Assembly (NCBI GenBank): GCA_023091665.1
Contig: JALJCQ010000011.1
Location: 310,001-374,000 of the forward strand
DNA: 64,000 nucleotides
Origin: Pythium myriotylum
Taxonomy: Eukaryota; Oomycota; Peronosporomycetes; Pythiales; Pythiaceae
Direction: 5' to 3'
Below the pieces are notes generated by a model, which was not told the origin of the DNA, made no database searches, and saw only the letters and a list, made by a program, of their open reading frames with translations. The position numbers were made by a program, and so were the translations under genes. Position 1 is the first letter of the stretch. Every line of letters begins with the position of its first letter. Below, piece by piece: positions 20,200-30,262 of this stretch.

Positions 20200-21359
20200 G
20201 GCAGTCTACTGGGGCGATTACTCCTCGCCCCGCGACGCCGAGTTCGGCAGTATCGCAAGGCGGGGTGCCCCCGGAAGAAGATCTCTTCTCAGCAGTTGAT
20301 GAGCTGCGCATCAGTGGCGAGCTCATCGTCGTCACTGCTCAAGTGAAGGGATTTGCACGTCCCTTCAGAGTCTTAATCGACTCTGGTGCGACGCGCAACT
20401 ACGGTCGCAAGCAAAGTATTGCTGAGAATGCTTCTCTATTTGCTCAAGCTTGTGAGCGAGATCTCGGAAGAGTCTCGGTGCGTCTTGCGACGGGCATCGT
20501 CGCAGAGACGAAGAAGATCGAGGTCGATCTACGCATTGCGTTTGTCGATTTCGACTCAGTCGAGCGCTTTACAGTGCTCGACATGGATGAGAGGTTTGAC
20601 CTCATCCTCGGAATGCCGTGGCTCGAGCGCCACGAACCGTGGATCGACTGGAGGACCAAGTCGATTGGGAGCACGTCTCCCGGCAGGAACGGAGCTCAGG
20701 AGCGTCATGAACCCTCCTTCGTCCGCCGGCTGATGAGCCCCATCAAGGATGATGGAAGTGCCTACTTCATTGGCGTAGTGAACGCCATGGACACCTCGGG
20801 TGTTCCGGAGACGGTCGTGCCGTCTGCCGTGGAGTACGGCGTTGAAGAGGGCGTCGAGTTGTCTCCGCCCCCTCCGAGTACCAGCATGGAAGATGCTTCG
20901 GGGATGTGTCCCCTTGTCGCGTGTCCGCGTGCGGTCGAGCCGCTTTCAGGGTCGTCGGATATGACCGAGCCCATGCCTGAGCCACTCCCGCTCTCGGACG
21001 CGTCGCATGACGTGTACATCATTGATGTGATGACGGGATCGTCGATCGATCCGTCCACGGTCGATATGGCACCGTTGCCAGAGTTCTCTGAGCTGACTAG
21101 CTTGGAGGAACTCCCTATGGACGATTTCGTCCGCGAGCTCAAAGCTGGTGAGATCGCTGAGGTTGTGATCCTCCGATCTGAGCGAGATCTCGCTCAACTC
21201 AACACCTCGACGGTGATTGACGAGGATGTTCTCGTTGAGTTTCGTCAGAAGTTTGACGCTCGCCGTGGTTCGGCCATCCTCAAGAATCCGAAGGATCGGT
21301 TCTATCCGCTGGTCAAGCGGTTTGCGGAGAAAGAACCCGCCGGCGGGGCTTCCCCCTGA
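20200..21359 (+). CDS. Retropepsin-like protease region of gypsy 1
   Basis: The open frame overlaps the end of gag in another frame (open from 20046). The aspartic protease motif LIDSGATRNYGRKQS is at about 20374-20418, followed by a flap and LILGMPWLERHEPWIDW (about 20604-20652), the usual signature of Ty3/gypsy proteases. A long acidic linker leads to the RT. The frame ends at 21359, where the RT continues in the next frame (a change around 21335-21355 within a C/G-rich string), so either a programmed shift or a one-base error joins the two. Confidence 0.8.
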
Positions 21360-24300
21360 TCGTGGCGTTCGCCACGAGATCAAGCTCAAGCCTGGCTCGA
21401 GCTATGCGACCGTTCGCCAGTGGGCTCTGCCGGCCGAACAATCGGACTTCATTGATGAATTCTTTGCTAAGAAAGCCAAGGCTGGCCTGGTGCGCGAGAG
21501 CGTCTCGCCGCACAGCGCACCAACGTTCTGTGTGCGCAAGCCAAATGGCAAGTGGAGGATTGTCCACGCGTACAACAAGTTGAACGCGCAGACGATTCCT
21601 GCGTCCACTCCGATCCCTCGGAAGGATGTGATCATCCACCGGATGTCCGGCGCAAAGAAGTTCAGTTATCTCGACTTGGTCGACGGTTATTACCAAGTGC
21701 TCATGGAGCGTGGGGATATCCCCAAGACAGCCGTCAGTACGCCGAGCGGTATGCTCTGGGAGTGGCTAGTGATGCCACAGGGGCTGTCGAACGCCCCAGC
21801 GACGTTCAATCGCTTGGTGACCCATCTGTTCCGTCCCCTGCGAGCGTTCGCACAGACGTACTTCGACGACATCTACGTCCACACGAAGCCGGAGCCCGGT
21901 CGTGATTTGGATGCGCTCCATGAGGATCACCTCCGCCAAGTGCTCGAATGCCTCGAGGAGCATAAGCTTTATGCCAACTTGGATAAGTGCATCTTCGGAG
22001 CCGAAGAGATCCCAGTGCTTGGGTGTTTCGTCGGAGTCGACGGTGTTCGGGCGGATCCCGAGAAGGTGAAGGCAATTGCCGAGTGGCCATCGCCACGGTC
22101 CGTGAAGGACCTACGCAAGTGGTTGGGTCTCGCCAACTACTTGCACAGGTTCACGAAGAACTACGCCGAAATGGCTCGGCCGCTGACTCAGCTGCTCAAG
22201 AACGACGTTGAGTGGTCGTGGTCTCACGACACGGAAGCTGCCTTCCTGAAGATCAAGGAGAGTCTTCTCCAAGCGCCGATCCTGGCGTTGCCGGACGACT
22301 CCGTCCCGTACAGCGTCGTCTGTGACGCCTCCGACTATGCGATCGGCTGTGCACTTTTGCAGAAGGACCAAGATGGTCACGAGAGAGTCATCTCGTATCA
22401 GTCTCGCCAGCTCCAAGCGGCCGAGAAGAACTATCCAGTTCACGACAAGGAATTGTTGGCGATGAAGTACGCCTTGGTGAAGTTCCGCGTTCACCTTCTC
22501 GGCGCGTTGCCGTTCGTGGCCTACACAGACCATGCGTCTCTACGCACAGCGACACAGTCTCCGCACTTGTCGCCGCGAATGGCTCGCTGGTTGTCATTCT
22601 TTTCAGAATACAACTTTACTGTTGAGTACAAGCCGGGTCGGCTCAACGTGCTGGCGGACGCACTCTCTCGGCGTCCCGACTACGAGATGAACCATCTCAC
22701 ATCAGTTGCTTCTGATGTCTACGACTTGATTCGTGACGCCTACGAAGGCGATGCACAGTGTGCGGAGATCATTCGTGCTCTCAAGTCGTCAGACTCGGAG
22801 AAGTCTATCTCCCCTCGTGTTCGAGCCCGATTCCATCGGTACACGTTCGAAGACGGTCTCCTGAAGTATCAGGTCTCGGACAGCGAAGAAGCTCGCATAG
22901 TCGTCCCATCAGACGAAGATCTGCGATACGTGATCGCGTATGGTGCTCACGACGCACCTGATGCTGGCCATCTTGGCCGTGAGAAGACGTACGCGCTTCT
23001 CAGCCCAAGATTTTGGTGGCCCAAGATGTACAAGTGGGTGTCGCGGTATGTCCGCACGTGTGACGTCTGTCAACGAGTGAAGCCAAGTGCACACTCTCAG
23101 GCTCCGCTTCAGAGCTTGCCTGTCCCCAGCGACTGCTGGCGCTCAGTGAGCATGGACTTCTTCTTTGGAATGCCAAAGACGTCCACTGGGCACAATGGTG
23201 TGCTGGTCTTTGTTGACCGTTTGTCCAAGATGGTGCATCTTGCTCCGGTTTCGGATACGTGCACAGGTCTTGACTGTGCTCGACTTTTCGTCGATACCGT
23301 GTTTCGACTACACGGTCTCCCCGACTCAATCGTATCGGATCGGGATCCCAGGTTCACTGGTGGTTTCTGGGAAGGTCTCGTCCAGATCCTGGGCACCAGG
23401 CTCGACATGTCGACGACGGATTATCCGGAGACCGATGGCCAGACCGAGCGGGCCAACCGGGTCGTGGAGGATATCCTCCGTTCGTACTGTGGGGATAATC
23501 CCACATCGTGGAGCGACACTCTCGTCATGGTCGAGTTCGCCATGAACAACTCTGTTCATTCATCGACAGATCTGTCGCCGTTCTTCGTGAACGGTTTGAG
23601 GCACCCAGCGTTGCCGCTCTGCCTCATGGGCAGTTCCCAGTCTGGTGGGGGAGGGGCTCGGCAATTACTTGCCTCCCAGTTGGAAGGTGTTTCCAAGTCG
23701 GCGAAGCGCCGCAAGATCGACGAGTTCTTGTCGACACGTGTGAATGTCATCACCCGCGTGCGTGACGCGATGGCAGCTGCCCAAGATGTTCAGAAGGAAC
23801 AAGCCGACAGGCACGGTCGGAAGAACACGCATGTGTTCAAGCCAGGCGACTATTTGCTTGTCAGCACGAAGAACCTGTCTCAGAATGCTGTGTCCAGCTT
23901 GGGCAGCTCGAAGCTGCTGCCGAGATATATCGGCCCGTTCAAGGTGTTGAAGCGGAGTGGAAACTCCTACAGGGTCGATCTGCCAACATGGTTGCAGACG
24001 CACCCGACGTTCTACGTCGGCTTGCTCAAGCCGTATCTCCGCCCTGATGGAGATGAATCGGACGAAGAGTCGTCGGAAACAATACCAAGCGGAGTTGCCG
24101 CCGATATGCAACCACCGACAGTCGCGCACGAGAACGTGCCAGTCACGGATGATTCCTCTAGCGAATCTGTCGCAGTGCAGGGTTCTGCAAGTGGCGTGGC
24201 TAGTCCACACGGGGAAGCGCCAAGACGCTCGGTACGGCTTGCTCAAGCCCGTCGAAGTTCGACATGGTCGTCGAATGCGACCAAAGCGTCGTCAACACGA

Positions 24301-24606
24301 CGTCGGGTTACGTTTGCTGAACCCGAAGGAGCACGTCGGGTCCCCGACACTGGTGTCAAGACCAGAAGGAAAGCGCTGCGACCGGTGCGCGCTCCTTTGC
24401 CTGTGATCGACAGGAATGGCGAACGCCATTATCACGTCGAGTCTCTCGACAGTGTGCGTGTGCACAATGGCGTCCGCCAGCTCTTGGTCAAGTGGCTTGG
24501 ATATCCAAGCAACCGGAGGTCCTGGGTCGATGAGAGTGTTCTCAGGCAAGATTGCTCTGATCTTGTTCGCGCATGCGAACATGATCATCCTGGATGGTTC
24601 CAGTAG
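21340..24606 (+). CDS. pol: RT-RNase H-integrase-chromodomain region of gypsy 1
   Basis: One uninterrupted frame of about 1090 codons. RT: FSYLDLVDGYYQVLM, MPQGLSNAPATFNRL, and the active-site YFDD at 21859-21870. RNase H: VCDASDYAIGCALLQ and YTDHASL. Integrase: HHCC zinc finger (HLGREKTYALLS, CDVCQRVK, about 22950-23090) and the DDE core with MDF near 23155, SDRDPRF near 23335 and QTERANR near 23440. The C terminus (24430-24600) has a chromodomain-like segment (VKWLGYPSNRRSWV), thought to guide integration to marked chromatin. The first about 40 codons of the ORF opened at 21217 are out-of-frame protease sequence and are excluded. Confidence 0.93.
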   Translation, partial: PAGLPPDRGVRHEIKLKPGSSYATVRQWALPAEQSDFIDEFFAKKAKAGLVRESVSPHSAPTFCVRKPNGKWRIVHAYNKLNAQTIPASTPIPRKDVIIHRMSGAKKFSYLDLVDGYYQVLMERGDIPKTAVSTPSGMLWEWLVMPQGLSNAPATFNRLVTHLFRPLRAFAQTYFDDIYVHTKPEPGRDLDALHEDHLRQVLECLEEHKLYANLDKCIFGAEEIPVLGCFVGVDGVRADPEKVKAIAEWPSPRSVKDLRKWLGLANYLHRFTKNYAEMARPLTQLLKNDVEWSWSHDTEAAFLKIKESLLQAPILALPDDSVPYSVVCDASDYAIGCALLQKDQDGHERVISYQSRQLQAAEKNYPVHDKELLAMKYALVKFRVHLLGALPFVAYTDHASLRTATQSPHLSPRMARWLSFFSEYNFTVEYKPGRLNVLADALSRRPDYEMNHLTSVASDVYDLIRDAYEGDAQCAEIIRALKSSDSEKSISPRVRARFHRYTFEDGLLKYQVSDSEEARIVVPSDEDLRYVIAYGAHDAPDAGHLGREKTYALLSPRFWWPKMYKWVSRYVRTCDVCQRVKPSAHSQAPLQSLPVPSDCWRSVSMDFFFGMPKTSTGHNGVLVFVDRLSKMVHLAPVSDTCTGLDCARLFVDTVFRLHGLPDSIVSDRDPRFTGGFWEGLVQILGTRLDMSTTDYPETDGQTERANRVVEDILRSYCGDNPTSWSDTLVMVEFAMNNSVHSSTDLSPFFVNGLRHPALPLCLMGSSQSGGGGARQLLASQLEGVSKSAKRRKIDEFLSTRVNVITRVRDAMAAAQDVQKEQADRHGRKNTHVFKPGDYLLVSTKNLSQNAVSSLGSSKLLPRYIGPFKVLKRSGNSYRVDLPTWLQTHPTFYVGLLKPYLRPDGDESDEESSETIPSGVAADMQPPTVAHENVPVTDDSSSESVAVQGSASGVASPHGEAPRRSVRLAQARRSSTWSSNATKASSTRRRVTFAEPEGARRVPDTGVKTRRKALRPVRAPLPVIDRNGERHYHVESLDSVRVHNGVRQLLVKWLGYPSNRRSWVDESVLRQDCSDLVRACEHDHPGWFQ

Positions 24607-24637
24607 GTGGGACCGACCACCTCCATCAAGATGAGAA

Positions 24638-25505
24638 ATGTCTCAAGTTCCTCAAGGAAGACGCTCAGTGGAGCACACGGAAGGTCCGTCTCAGTCAAGT
24701 CGACTGTCCCTGTCAATTATAGACATGGGTACAAGACCCAAGCAGAAGGCCATGAAGATGGCGAGAACGCCGCGTTCGGCGCAGTCGAAGCTTCGACAAC
24801 GTCCACCGACCTCATCGGTTGCGTTGGACAACGCTCGCACCAAGCCAGAGTGGCTGGCTCAGTTTGGTGTTGCTACACCGAGCAGTTCTCTGCGGTGTAG
24901 CCATCACGCCCGAGCGTGTGGCCGACAACACGAAGTTGTCCGGCAACGTCGTTGTTCGACTGCCACGGGTATCCCCGCACTCCACGCACTCAGTTGAGTC
25001 GCTGGATGAGGCTAACCAGCCTCTCGAGTACTTGGTAGTACTCGCGGTGGGTACCCACCGACCACAGTCTCCAGTATTAGACTGGACCCAGTTCTGGGCA
25101 CCGTCAAGAGACGAAGTTTGCGAGTTCGCGTCGTACAGGTCTGTACGCTTGCACAAGGCAAGAACCCATCGCACTGAGTGTGTGTGCCAAGTTTGGGCTT
25201 GCCGCGAGCTCTGCTCGCCTCGCAATGGTCGTCTGACCATGCCATTTTGGCTTGCCGCCGTCAGACGGCATAATGGCCCAGTTTTGGGGGATCGTCATGA
25301 TCCAGTGGTCGCTGGCGACCGCGCGCACGTCTGCATGCGTCTCATGACGCAGCGAGGTGTAGCGCCAAGCCGCTGCGGCTCTCGATCAGTCGTTGTCGAA
25401 AAATCGACTCGCGACTTCGCGCTCATGGTCGCCATGAGTCTGTACCCATTTCCGTGTGGGTCCTCGGAAATTCCGTACTGGAATAGGCTCGTGTTCCTTT
25501 TCTAG
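24638..25505 (+). other. Possible extra ORF downstream of gypsy 1 pol
   Basis: Two overlapping plus-strand frames (24638-24997 and 24819-25505) together give a plausible basic then hydrophobic protein (KPEWLAQFGVATPSSSL, then NTKLSGNVVVRLPRV) if joined by a frame change near 24890. There is no known domain. It could be an element-specific accessory ORF or chance open sequence in the 3' region. Confidence 0.3.
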
Positions 25506-25562
25506 GACACGGCTGTTCCTAAATTAGGGACAAGGGTGTTCCTCATTTTGGGTGGGGGGTGG

Positions 25563-25863
25563 TGTAACGGGGTACAAGGTTACACAAGTAAGTTAGGTTG
25601 TGTAGGTTCATAACGTGTGGTCCACTTAGGGGAAAAGTTACCCTAAATAGTGACTCTCTTTTATTAGATTCAGTAGGGGATATCCCTGGGTATTAGATAC
25701 CAGGGATATCAGGTATAGGGGGGATTATTCCCCAGGGGAATAATCTGAATACAATCAGTTCGCCTTTCGCCAAGTCTTTGGCGCTCGTCGACAGGGGTCG
25801 ACTCGGAGTGGCTGCTCACGCTTCCTCAAGCGCAGGTGCTGTGAACGGTCGTGGACCGTTACA
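25563..25863 (+). repeat. 3' LTR of Ty3/gypsy element 1
   Basis: 301 bp, preceded by the purine tract and followed by the target duplication AACAG at 25864-25868. It matches the 5' LTR apart from three substitutions and a shorter G run. Confidence 0.97.
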
Positions 25864-26504
25864 AACAGCTCCTTGAAGCGTAGCCCGTGCGGGCGTAACT
25901 ACGCGGGCGTTAGTTCCACCCGCCACCACAAACTCGAGCCACCTGGTCAAGCTTTCCAAGTGTCCAAGCCATCTTGACATGCTGTGGCAAGAGTGTGAGT
26001 TTGGTCGTGGCGGAGTGGAACCGCCAAAGTAGTTCAGTACGCGTGAGCACGGCTATGACAAGACCGCGTATTGCCGTCGGAAGATCCTATGGAATGCGGT
26101 GAAAAGGATGATCCGCCGAGGCTAGAGGAATGGATCGCATCATTTATGGACTGTGCGGTCACACAACCTCTGTTACGCTGATCCTCGAGGTCATGAGAGT
26201 GCCCAGGAGATATGGTGGTCATCCACAGATCGACTCAAAGGATCAGGTTACATCCAAGTGTAACCCACAACGTAACCGAGAATACGGTGTCATTCCCCGT
26301 GTCATTTCTTTGGAACACTTACACAGTACGTGCAACCCCTTCAGAGTACTCAATGGGATCAAATACGATCCACACACCGCGGCGGGGTGAACATTCGAAT
26401 AAGTCTGTGTGCTCCCACCTAAGTTCACAAACATCATACTCCCTCTAAATCGATTCCACGCACTTTCGGATTTGTATCTATACAGCAAAGTCCTTCAACC
26501 GACG
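25864..26504. other. Intergenic region upstream of SBP3
   Basis: About 640 bp between gypsy 1 and the SBP3 start. No gene is recognised. Unlike SBP1/2, no clear TCATTCCTC start site is seen before the ATG; a pyrimidine-rich stretch at about 26435-26465 is the best candidate. Confidence 0.5.
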
Positions 26505-26787
26505 ATGCAAGTGCTAGCCCTCCTCGCGCCGCTGGCCGTGATGCTCGCCATAGCCACCCAAGCATCCACCACCAACTACTCGCCTGTTCTCCAGAACAAC
26601 GCGGCTTACACCAATGCCGTCCAGGAAGAAACCAAGTCGCTCGACCAACTCTACCAATACGCCATCAAGGAAGGAGGCAACCTCGTCGTCTACCACGGCG
26701 GAGACACATCGGACCAGCAAGACTGTGTCGTCAACGCCTTCCGTGCCGCCTACCCCAAGATCAGTCTCACCATGGTCGTCGACTACT
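26505..26787 (+). pseudogene. SBP3, N-terminal piece
   Basis: It encodes about 94 residues: a signal peptide (MQVLALLAPLAVMLAIATQA) and the start of the solute-binding fold (EETKSLDQLYQYAIKEGGNL, VVYHGGDTSDQQDC, LTMVVDY). It is clearly homologous to SBP1/2 but diverged. The frame stops matching after GACTACT at 26781-26787, where an element is inserted. The next gene piece starts with the same GACTACTCCAAG at 43785 on the minus strand, and the C-terminal piece is at 47429-47963. A protein could still be made to the stop at 26877-26879, giving a signal peptide plus a short truncated domain. Confidence 0.9.
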
Positions 26788-27148
26788 TTGATGTAGCGGG
26801 ACCGGTTCCCCGCGGACATTCCCGGAATTCCCCATCTCTGTGGGACCGGGAACTGTCAAGAACCACTGTGGTTCTTTAGGATAGGTCTAAAGTTGTGTAC
26901 TACACACTAGCTGGGTATTTATACCCAGTTTCCGGTTGTGCCACACTAATAGTACCGGGAAATGCGGTACCTGACTCTACTGGCGAATATTACCAGCCAG
27001 TTAGAGATTTCAGGGAAGTGTCTGGTATATTACCGTTTCTAGCGGAAAATTACCGTTAGTTTCGTGTGTGCCATTAGCTGTCCGTACTGGTCCGCGAACC
27101 CATTGGAATCTGATTCGCACCCGCCGGTACCTCCTCGATTCTGGTTTA

Positions 27149-28824
27149 TTGTACACCGCGTTGGTCATGAGGCCAAGATGGTCGCCACGGTTAGAAAAAT
27201 CGTTCGCCTGAACCGAGCACGGTTCGGTTCAAACCGCTGAGACCAGCAATGGATGGCGCAGAGCAGCTTCTATATCCTACATATGCATTTTTGTCCCTCA
27301 TTTGTCAATCATGACCAGGGCGAGGCATGAATACACGCCAGCGGAGAAGCAGATGATGGTGTCCTCGCACGCATTTTTTGCTGGTGAGAAAGCGCTAGGC
27401 CGATTCAAAGGCCGGCGCACGAGCGATTTGGTAGCGGAGAGTATGATTACATCAAAGGCGAGAAGCGGCATATTCACGCGGAATCCGACGGCAACGTCAG
27501 GTTCCGCGATGAATATATCGCGAAAAAACTAGCCAACCGAGCCGAAGTCCGAGGATCCCATGGCAAGGTCGTCGACGGCGTCTCCCGGCCCGAGGTGTAC
27601 CTGGACGAGTCCTTTTGCAACGTCAACCATGTCACGGGCAAGACATGGTTGACGTCTGACAAAATACGGTACGCAAAATCTGGGAGAGGTCCAAGGTGAG
27701 TGCTTGCCACACGCAATGATCAGGATTGACTTTATCTTACGACTTTAATTTGTTTGTAGAGCATGCATTATAGCTGCCGGAGTGATCTGGACGCAAGGTG
27801 TCGTCACCCGTGGGAAGTTTGTGACGGGATCCATCCACGTCTAGGATGCCGGTCGCAAGCGCCGGCACCCAGATAGTGATGATTACCATGGAAACTTTGA
27901 CGCTGATCAGTTTGAGTGCTGGTTCACCAGCCTCTGCGCTACACTCAAGGACGAGCATGGTGAATGCACCATTCACATGGATGGTGCATCATACCATAAG
28001 CGAATCACCAACGAGGCGCCAACCTCATCGTGGCACAAAGCAGCCATTTTGGAATGGGTTCAATGTAAGCACTTTGATTTGATGTTATTTTTCGTTGACT
28101 CAATTTTCCTTTGTATACAAGTGCATGTAGGATACGTTTTCTGTCCAAAGGCGACCAAAGCAAAGCTTCTCGACCTCGTCAACCTTGCGAGGCCAGAACC
28201 AAGCAACAGAGCCACCGAAATCGCAACCGAATTCGGCCATCTTGTGTACTACACGCCGCCCTACCATCCAACCCTCCAGCCGATCGAGCTGATGTGGGGG
28301 TTGGTGAAGGGGGGCATTGCACGGAACCCGGCCAAGAATGGCCCCGACGTGGTGGCGAAGGTACTCGCCGGCCTGGCTGAGCACGAGTCGGCATGGTTCA
28401 AACTGTTCCGACACACACAGAAGGTCGAGGACGACTTCAACTCCAGATCCACCTGAATGACTACCCCTATGTTTTTATAACTCTGTTGCATATCATAATC
28501 GATCCGTTACATTGAAATTTTGTTCACAACCACAACCTCGAGAAAGTGGCTGCGCCTGTCCCATGCACGTCATATGGATTGCTCAAACTGGCCAATCAAA
28601 CGAGCAGAATCGATCAACCCTATCCACGAAGGAAAATTGACTGGGAGACTCGTCGCAAGAAGCCAGACAGCTCGAAAACGGCTGCGTTTCACGCAAAATG
28701 GATCTCAAAAACGGGTTCAGCGTGCAAAATTACCCCTTATATCTAACTGTCACCATAGGATATTTCAGAAACAGGGCAGATGGGAGCCACTGAATCTTGG
28801 CCTCATGACCAACGCGGTGTACAA
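27149..28824 (+). mobile_element. Tc1/mariner-type element with 31-bp TIRs
   Basis: The terminal inverted repeats start TTGTACACCGCGTTGGTC (27149-27179) and are mirrored at 28794-28824. Both ends are flanked by TA (27147-27148 and 28825-28826), the usual Tc1/mariner target duplication. It contains a transposase gene with frame damage. Confidence 0.92.
27309..28456 (+). pseudogene. Tc1/mariner transposase (DDE_3 type), damaged
   Basis: The start at 27309 (MTRARHEYTPAEKQMM) covers an N-terminal region, then the frame changes near 27430. Downstream are the three acidic catalytic positions of a DDE transposase: VYLDESFCN (about 27600), HMDGASYHK (27974-28000) and PIELMWGLVKG (about 28280-28310). 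Two short introns fit the reading: GTGAGTGC...TTTGTAG at about 27698-27761 and GTAAGCAC...ATACAAG at about 28063-28119. An in-frame TAG lies near 27841. The N-terminal DNA-binding part looks shortened, so the copy is probably inactive but its ends are intact. Confidence 0.78.
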
Positions 28825-29660
28825 TAGTAAACAGTCTCTCCCGGTTATAAGAGGGACGGGACAACCGGCCCACCCTCCGTAGTAGACTTCCCCTTTTGCC
28901 TTGTCAGCTCCAAGTCTTCGGGCCTACAACAGCAGTTGTATCGGCGGCCACCTCGACATCCCGGTTCTCTAAGGTACTGGCTGTATGTTGGAGTGCTCTG
29001 GCGGTGTGTACTGCGTGTGTGTGCTTTGCCTTGCGAGTCGTGGAGCCGGTCAAGTGACTGGGTGAAGCAGTTTCCTGGTTCGATAACCTAAGGGAAGTGG
29101 CTCAGGCCACGGACTGAGGGTTTTTATAGTGTGGTGGCGAGCTGTATTAGCTGGGAAACCCGGTAATACATTCTATTGTATTTGTCTTTCTTGCGTTTGC
29201 TCCGGTCTGGGACCGGTTGCTTGGACTGGTCGATCGCTCCGTGCCGTCACAGTCCCCCCCTTTTCCCTTGCATTTCCGTAGTATCTGAAGGTTCTGGCAA
29301 CCGGTTTGCCTACCAAATCAGACAGCATCGGGTAGCGGGTCATTTCCTCTATTACCCAGCTTCTGAAGAACCGTCAAAGGGTACACAACGTGAGGTGCTA
29401 GCCGGGTGAGCATTTTATCTCGCTTGCGCTAGTCATCTTTGGATATCTGCGTGGAGAAAGCTTTGCCCACCTTCTGCGATCGCTTTTGTCTGCTATTGAA
29501 ACCGGGTTAGTCTGCCGTGACTGAACCGGAATCGCAGCAGCAGCAGAGCGTGAGCAGCTAAGTTTGGCAAGTGTTTCCCGGCTCCTAGCGCTACCCCTTC
29601 GCTAGTTGGAGCCGGGTGGATTGTCAAAAACGTACGACCACTACATCACACTACTCCAAG

Positions 29661-29894
29661 TTTGTTTGTTTGGAAGTGGAGTCTATTGAGATCAACTGTG
29701 TGATTCCTAATAGCTACATGCAATACGTGCAAAATCTACGGTTGCTCAACGCGGTGGGGGGAAGTCCACCATGGAAGTAGATCGTTGGAGAGCAGATCGG
29801 GCAGGTTGGAGTGGCCGCCCCGCGAGGTTGGGTGGAGAACTTGAGCGCTGGCTTGAGAGTCCATTGCCAAGTTGGCCATGGCGTCGGCCATCTT
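29661..29894 (-). mobile_element. LINE insertion in SBP3: 3' end piece
   Basis: The minus strand encodes the end of the LINE ORF (KMADAMANLAMDSQAS, LPDLLSNDLLPWWTSP) to a stop at about 29737, then a 3' UTR (TAGCTATTAGGAATCACAC, CTCAATAGACTCCACTTCC) and a tail CCAAACAAACAAA that abuts SBP3 at 29660. The ORF continues in frame across the gypsy 2 insertion to 38540. Confidence 0.88.
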
Positions 29895-30230
29895 TGTAAC
29901 GGGGTGTGCCCGTTACATGGTACGGACCCATGTCAATGACGTCCGATAGGAACATCGTGAACCCATCTGGTTGCGATGTCTCCTGATTGAATAATATCCT
30001 ACGATATTATCCCGATTTCCCACCAATCACGCTAGGGACTTGTGATTGAGTGGATGGCAGAAATCCGAGGGCGGATCTGCGAGGTTTTATATACAAAGAG
30101 TAGGTTTTTCTAGGTTTCCTAATCCATAAATTCAGTTTCCCATTTGCCCAACCCAACACAAGTCCCTGTGTTGCGCGCTTCTTACACTGCTCCACAGTGT
30201 ACGTGACGTAACGAGGTCAGCCTCGTTACA
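29895..30230 (+). repeat. 5' LTR of Ty3/gypsy element 2
   Basis: 336 bp starting TGTAACGGGGTGTGCC and ending GCCTCGTTACA, with target duplication ATCTT at 29890-29894 and 38540-38544. Three substitutions separate it from the 3' LTR (about 0.9%). Confidence 0.97.
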
Positions 30231-30262
30231 CCTGGTAGCACTTCGTAGTCCGCCCAGCGACT

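Larger units (their letters stand above)
18715..25863 (+). mobile_element. Ty3/gypsy LTR retrotransposon 1 (chromovirus-like)
   Basis: A full-length 7.15-kb element with paired LTRs, a 5-bp target duplication, a primer-binding site TGGTAGCAC a few bases after the 5' LTR (consistent with a tRNA 3' CCA end, possibly initiator Met), and a purine tract GGGTGGGGGGTGG before the 3' LTR. Gene order is gag, protease, RT, RNase H, integrase, chromodomain. LTR divergence of about 1% suggests a recent insertion, yet gag has a stop and pol has a frame change, so this copy is probably non-autonomous. Confidence 0.96.
26788..29649. mobile_element. Unclassified element in SBP3, hosting a Tc1/mariner
   Basis: Flanked by the 6-bp target duplication ACTACT (26782-26787 and 29650-29655). 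The ends are short imperfect inverted repeats: TGATGTAGCGG at the left and the inverse of TGATGTAGTGG at the right. Without the nested mariner (27149-28824) it is about 1.2 kb and has no coding signal. It could be a non-autonomous DNA element or a solo LTR (TGTAG...CTACA ends), though no clean 5-bp duplication supports the latter. Confidence 0.7.

Noticed and set aside
21217..21339. First about 40 codons of the 1129-codon gypsy 1 ORF
   Set aside because: They are the out-of-frame reading of the protease-RT linker; recognisable RT sequence begins after about 21340.
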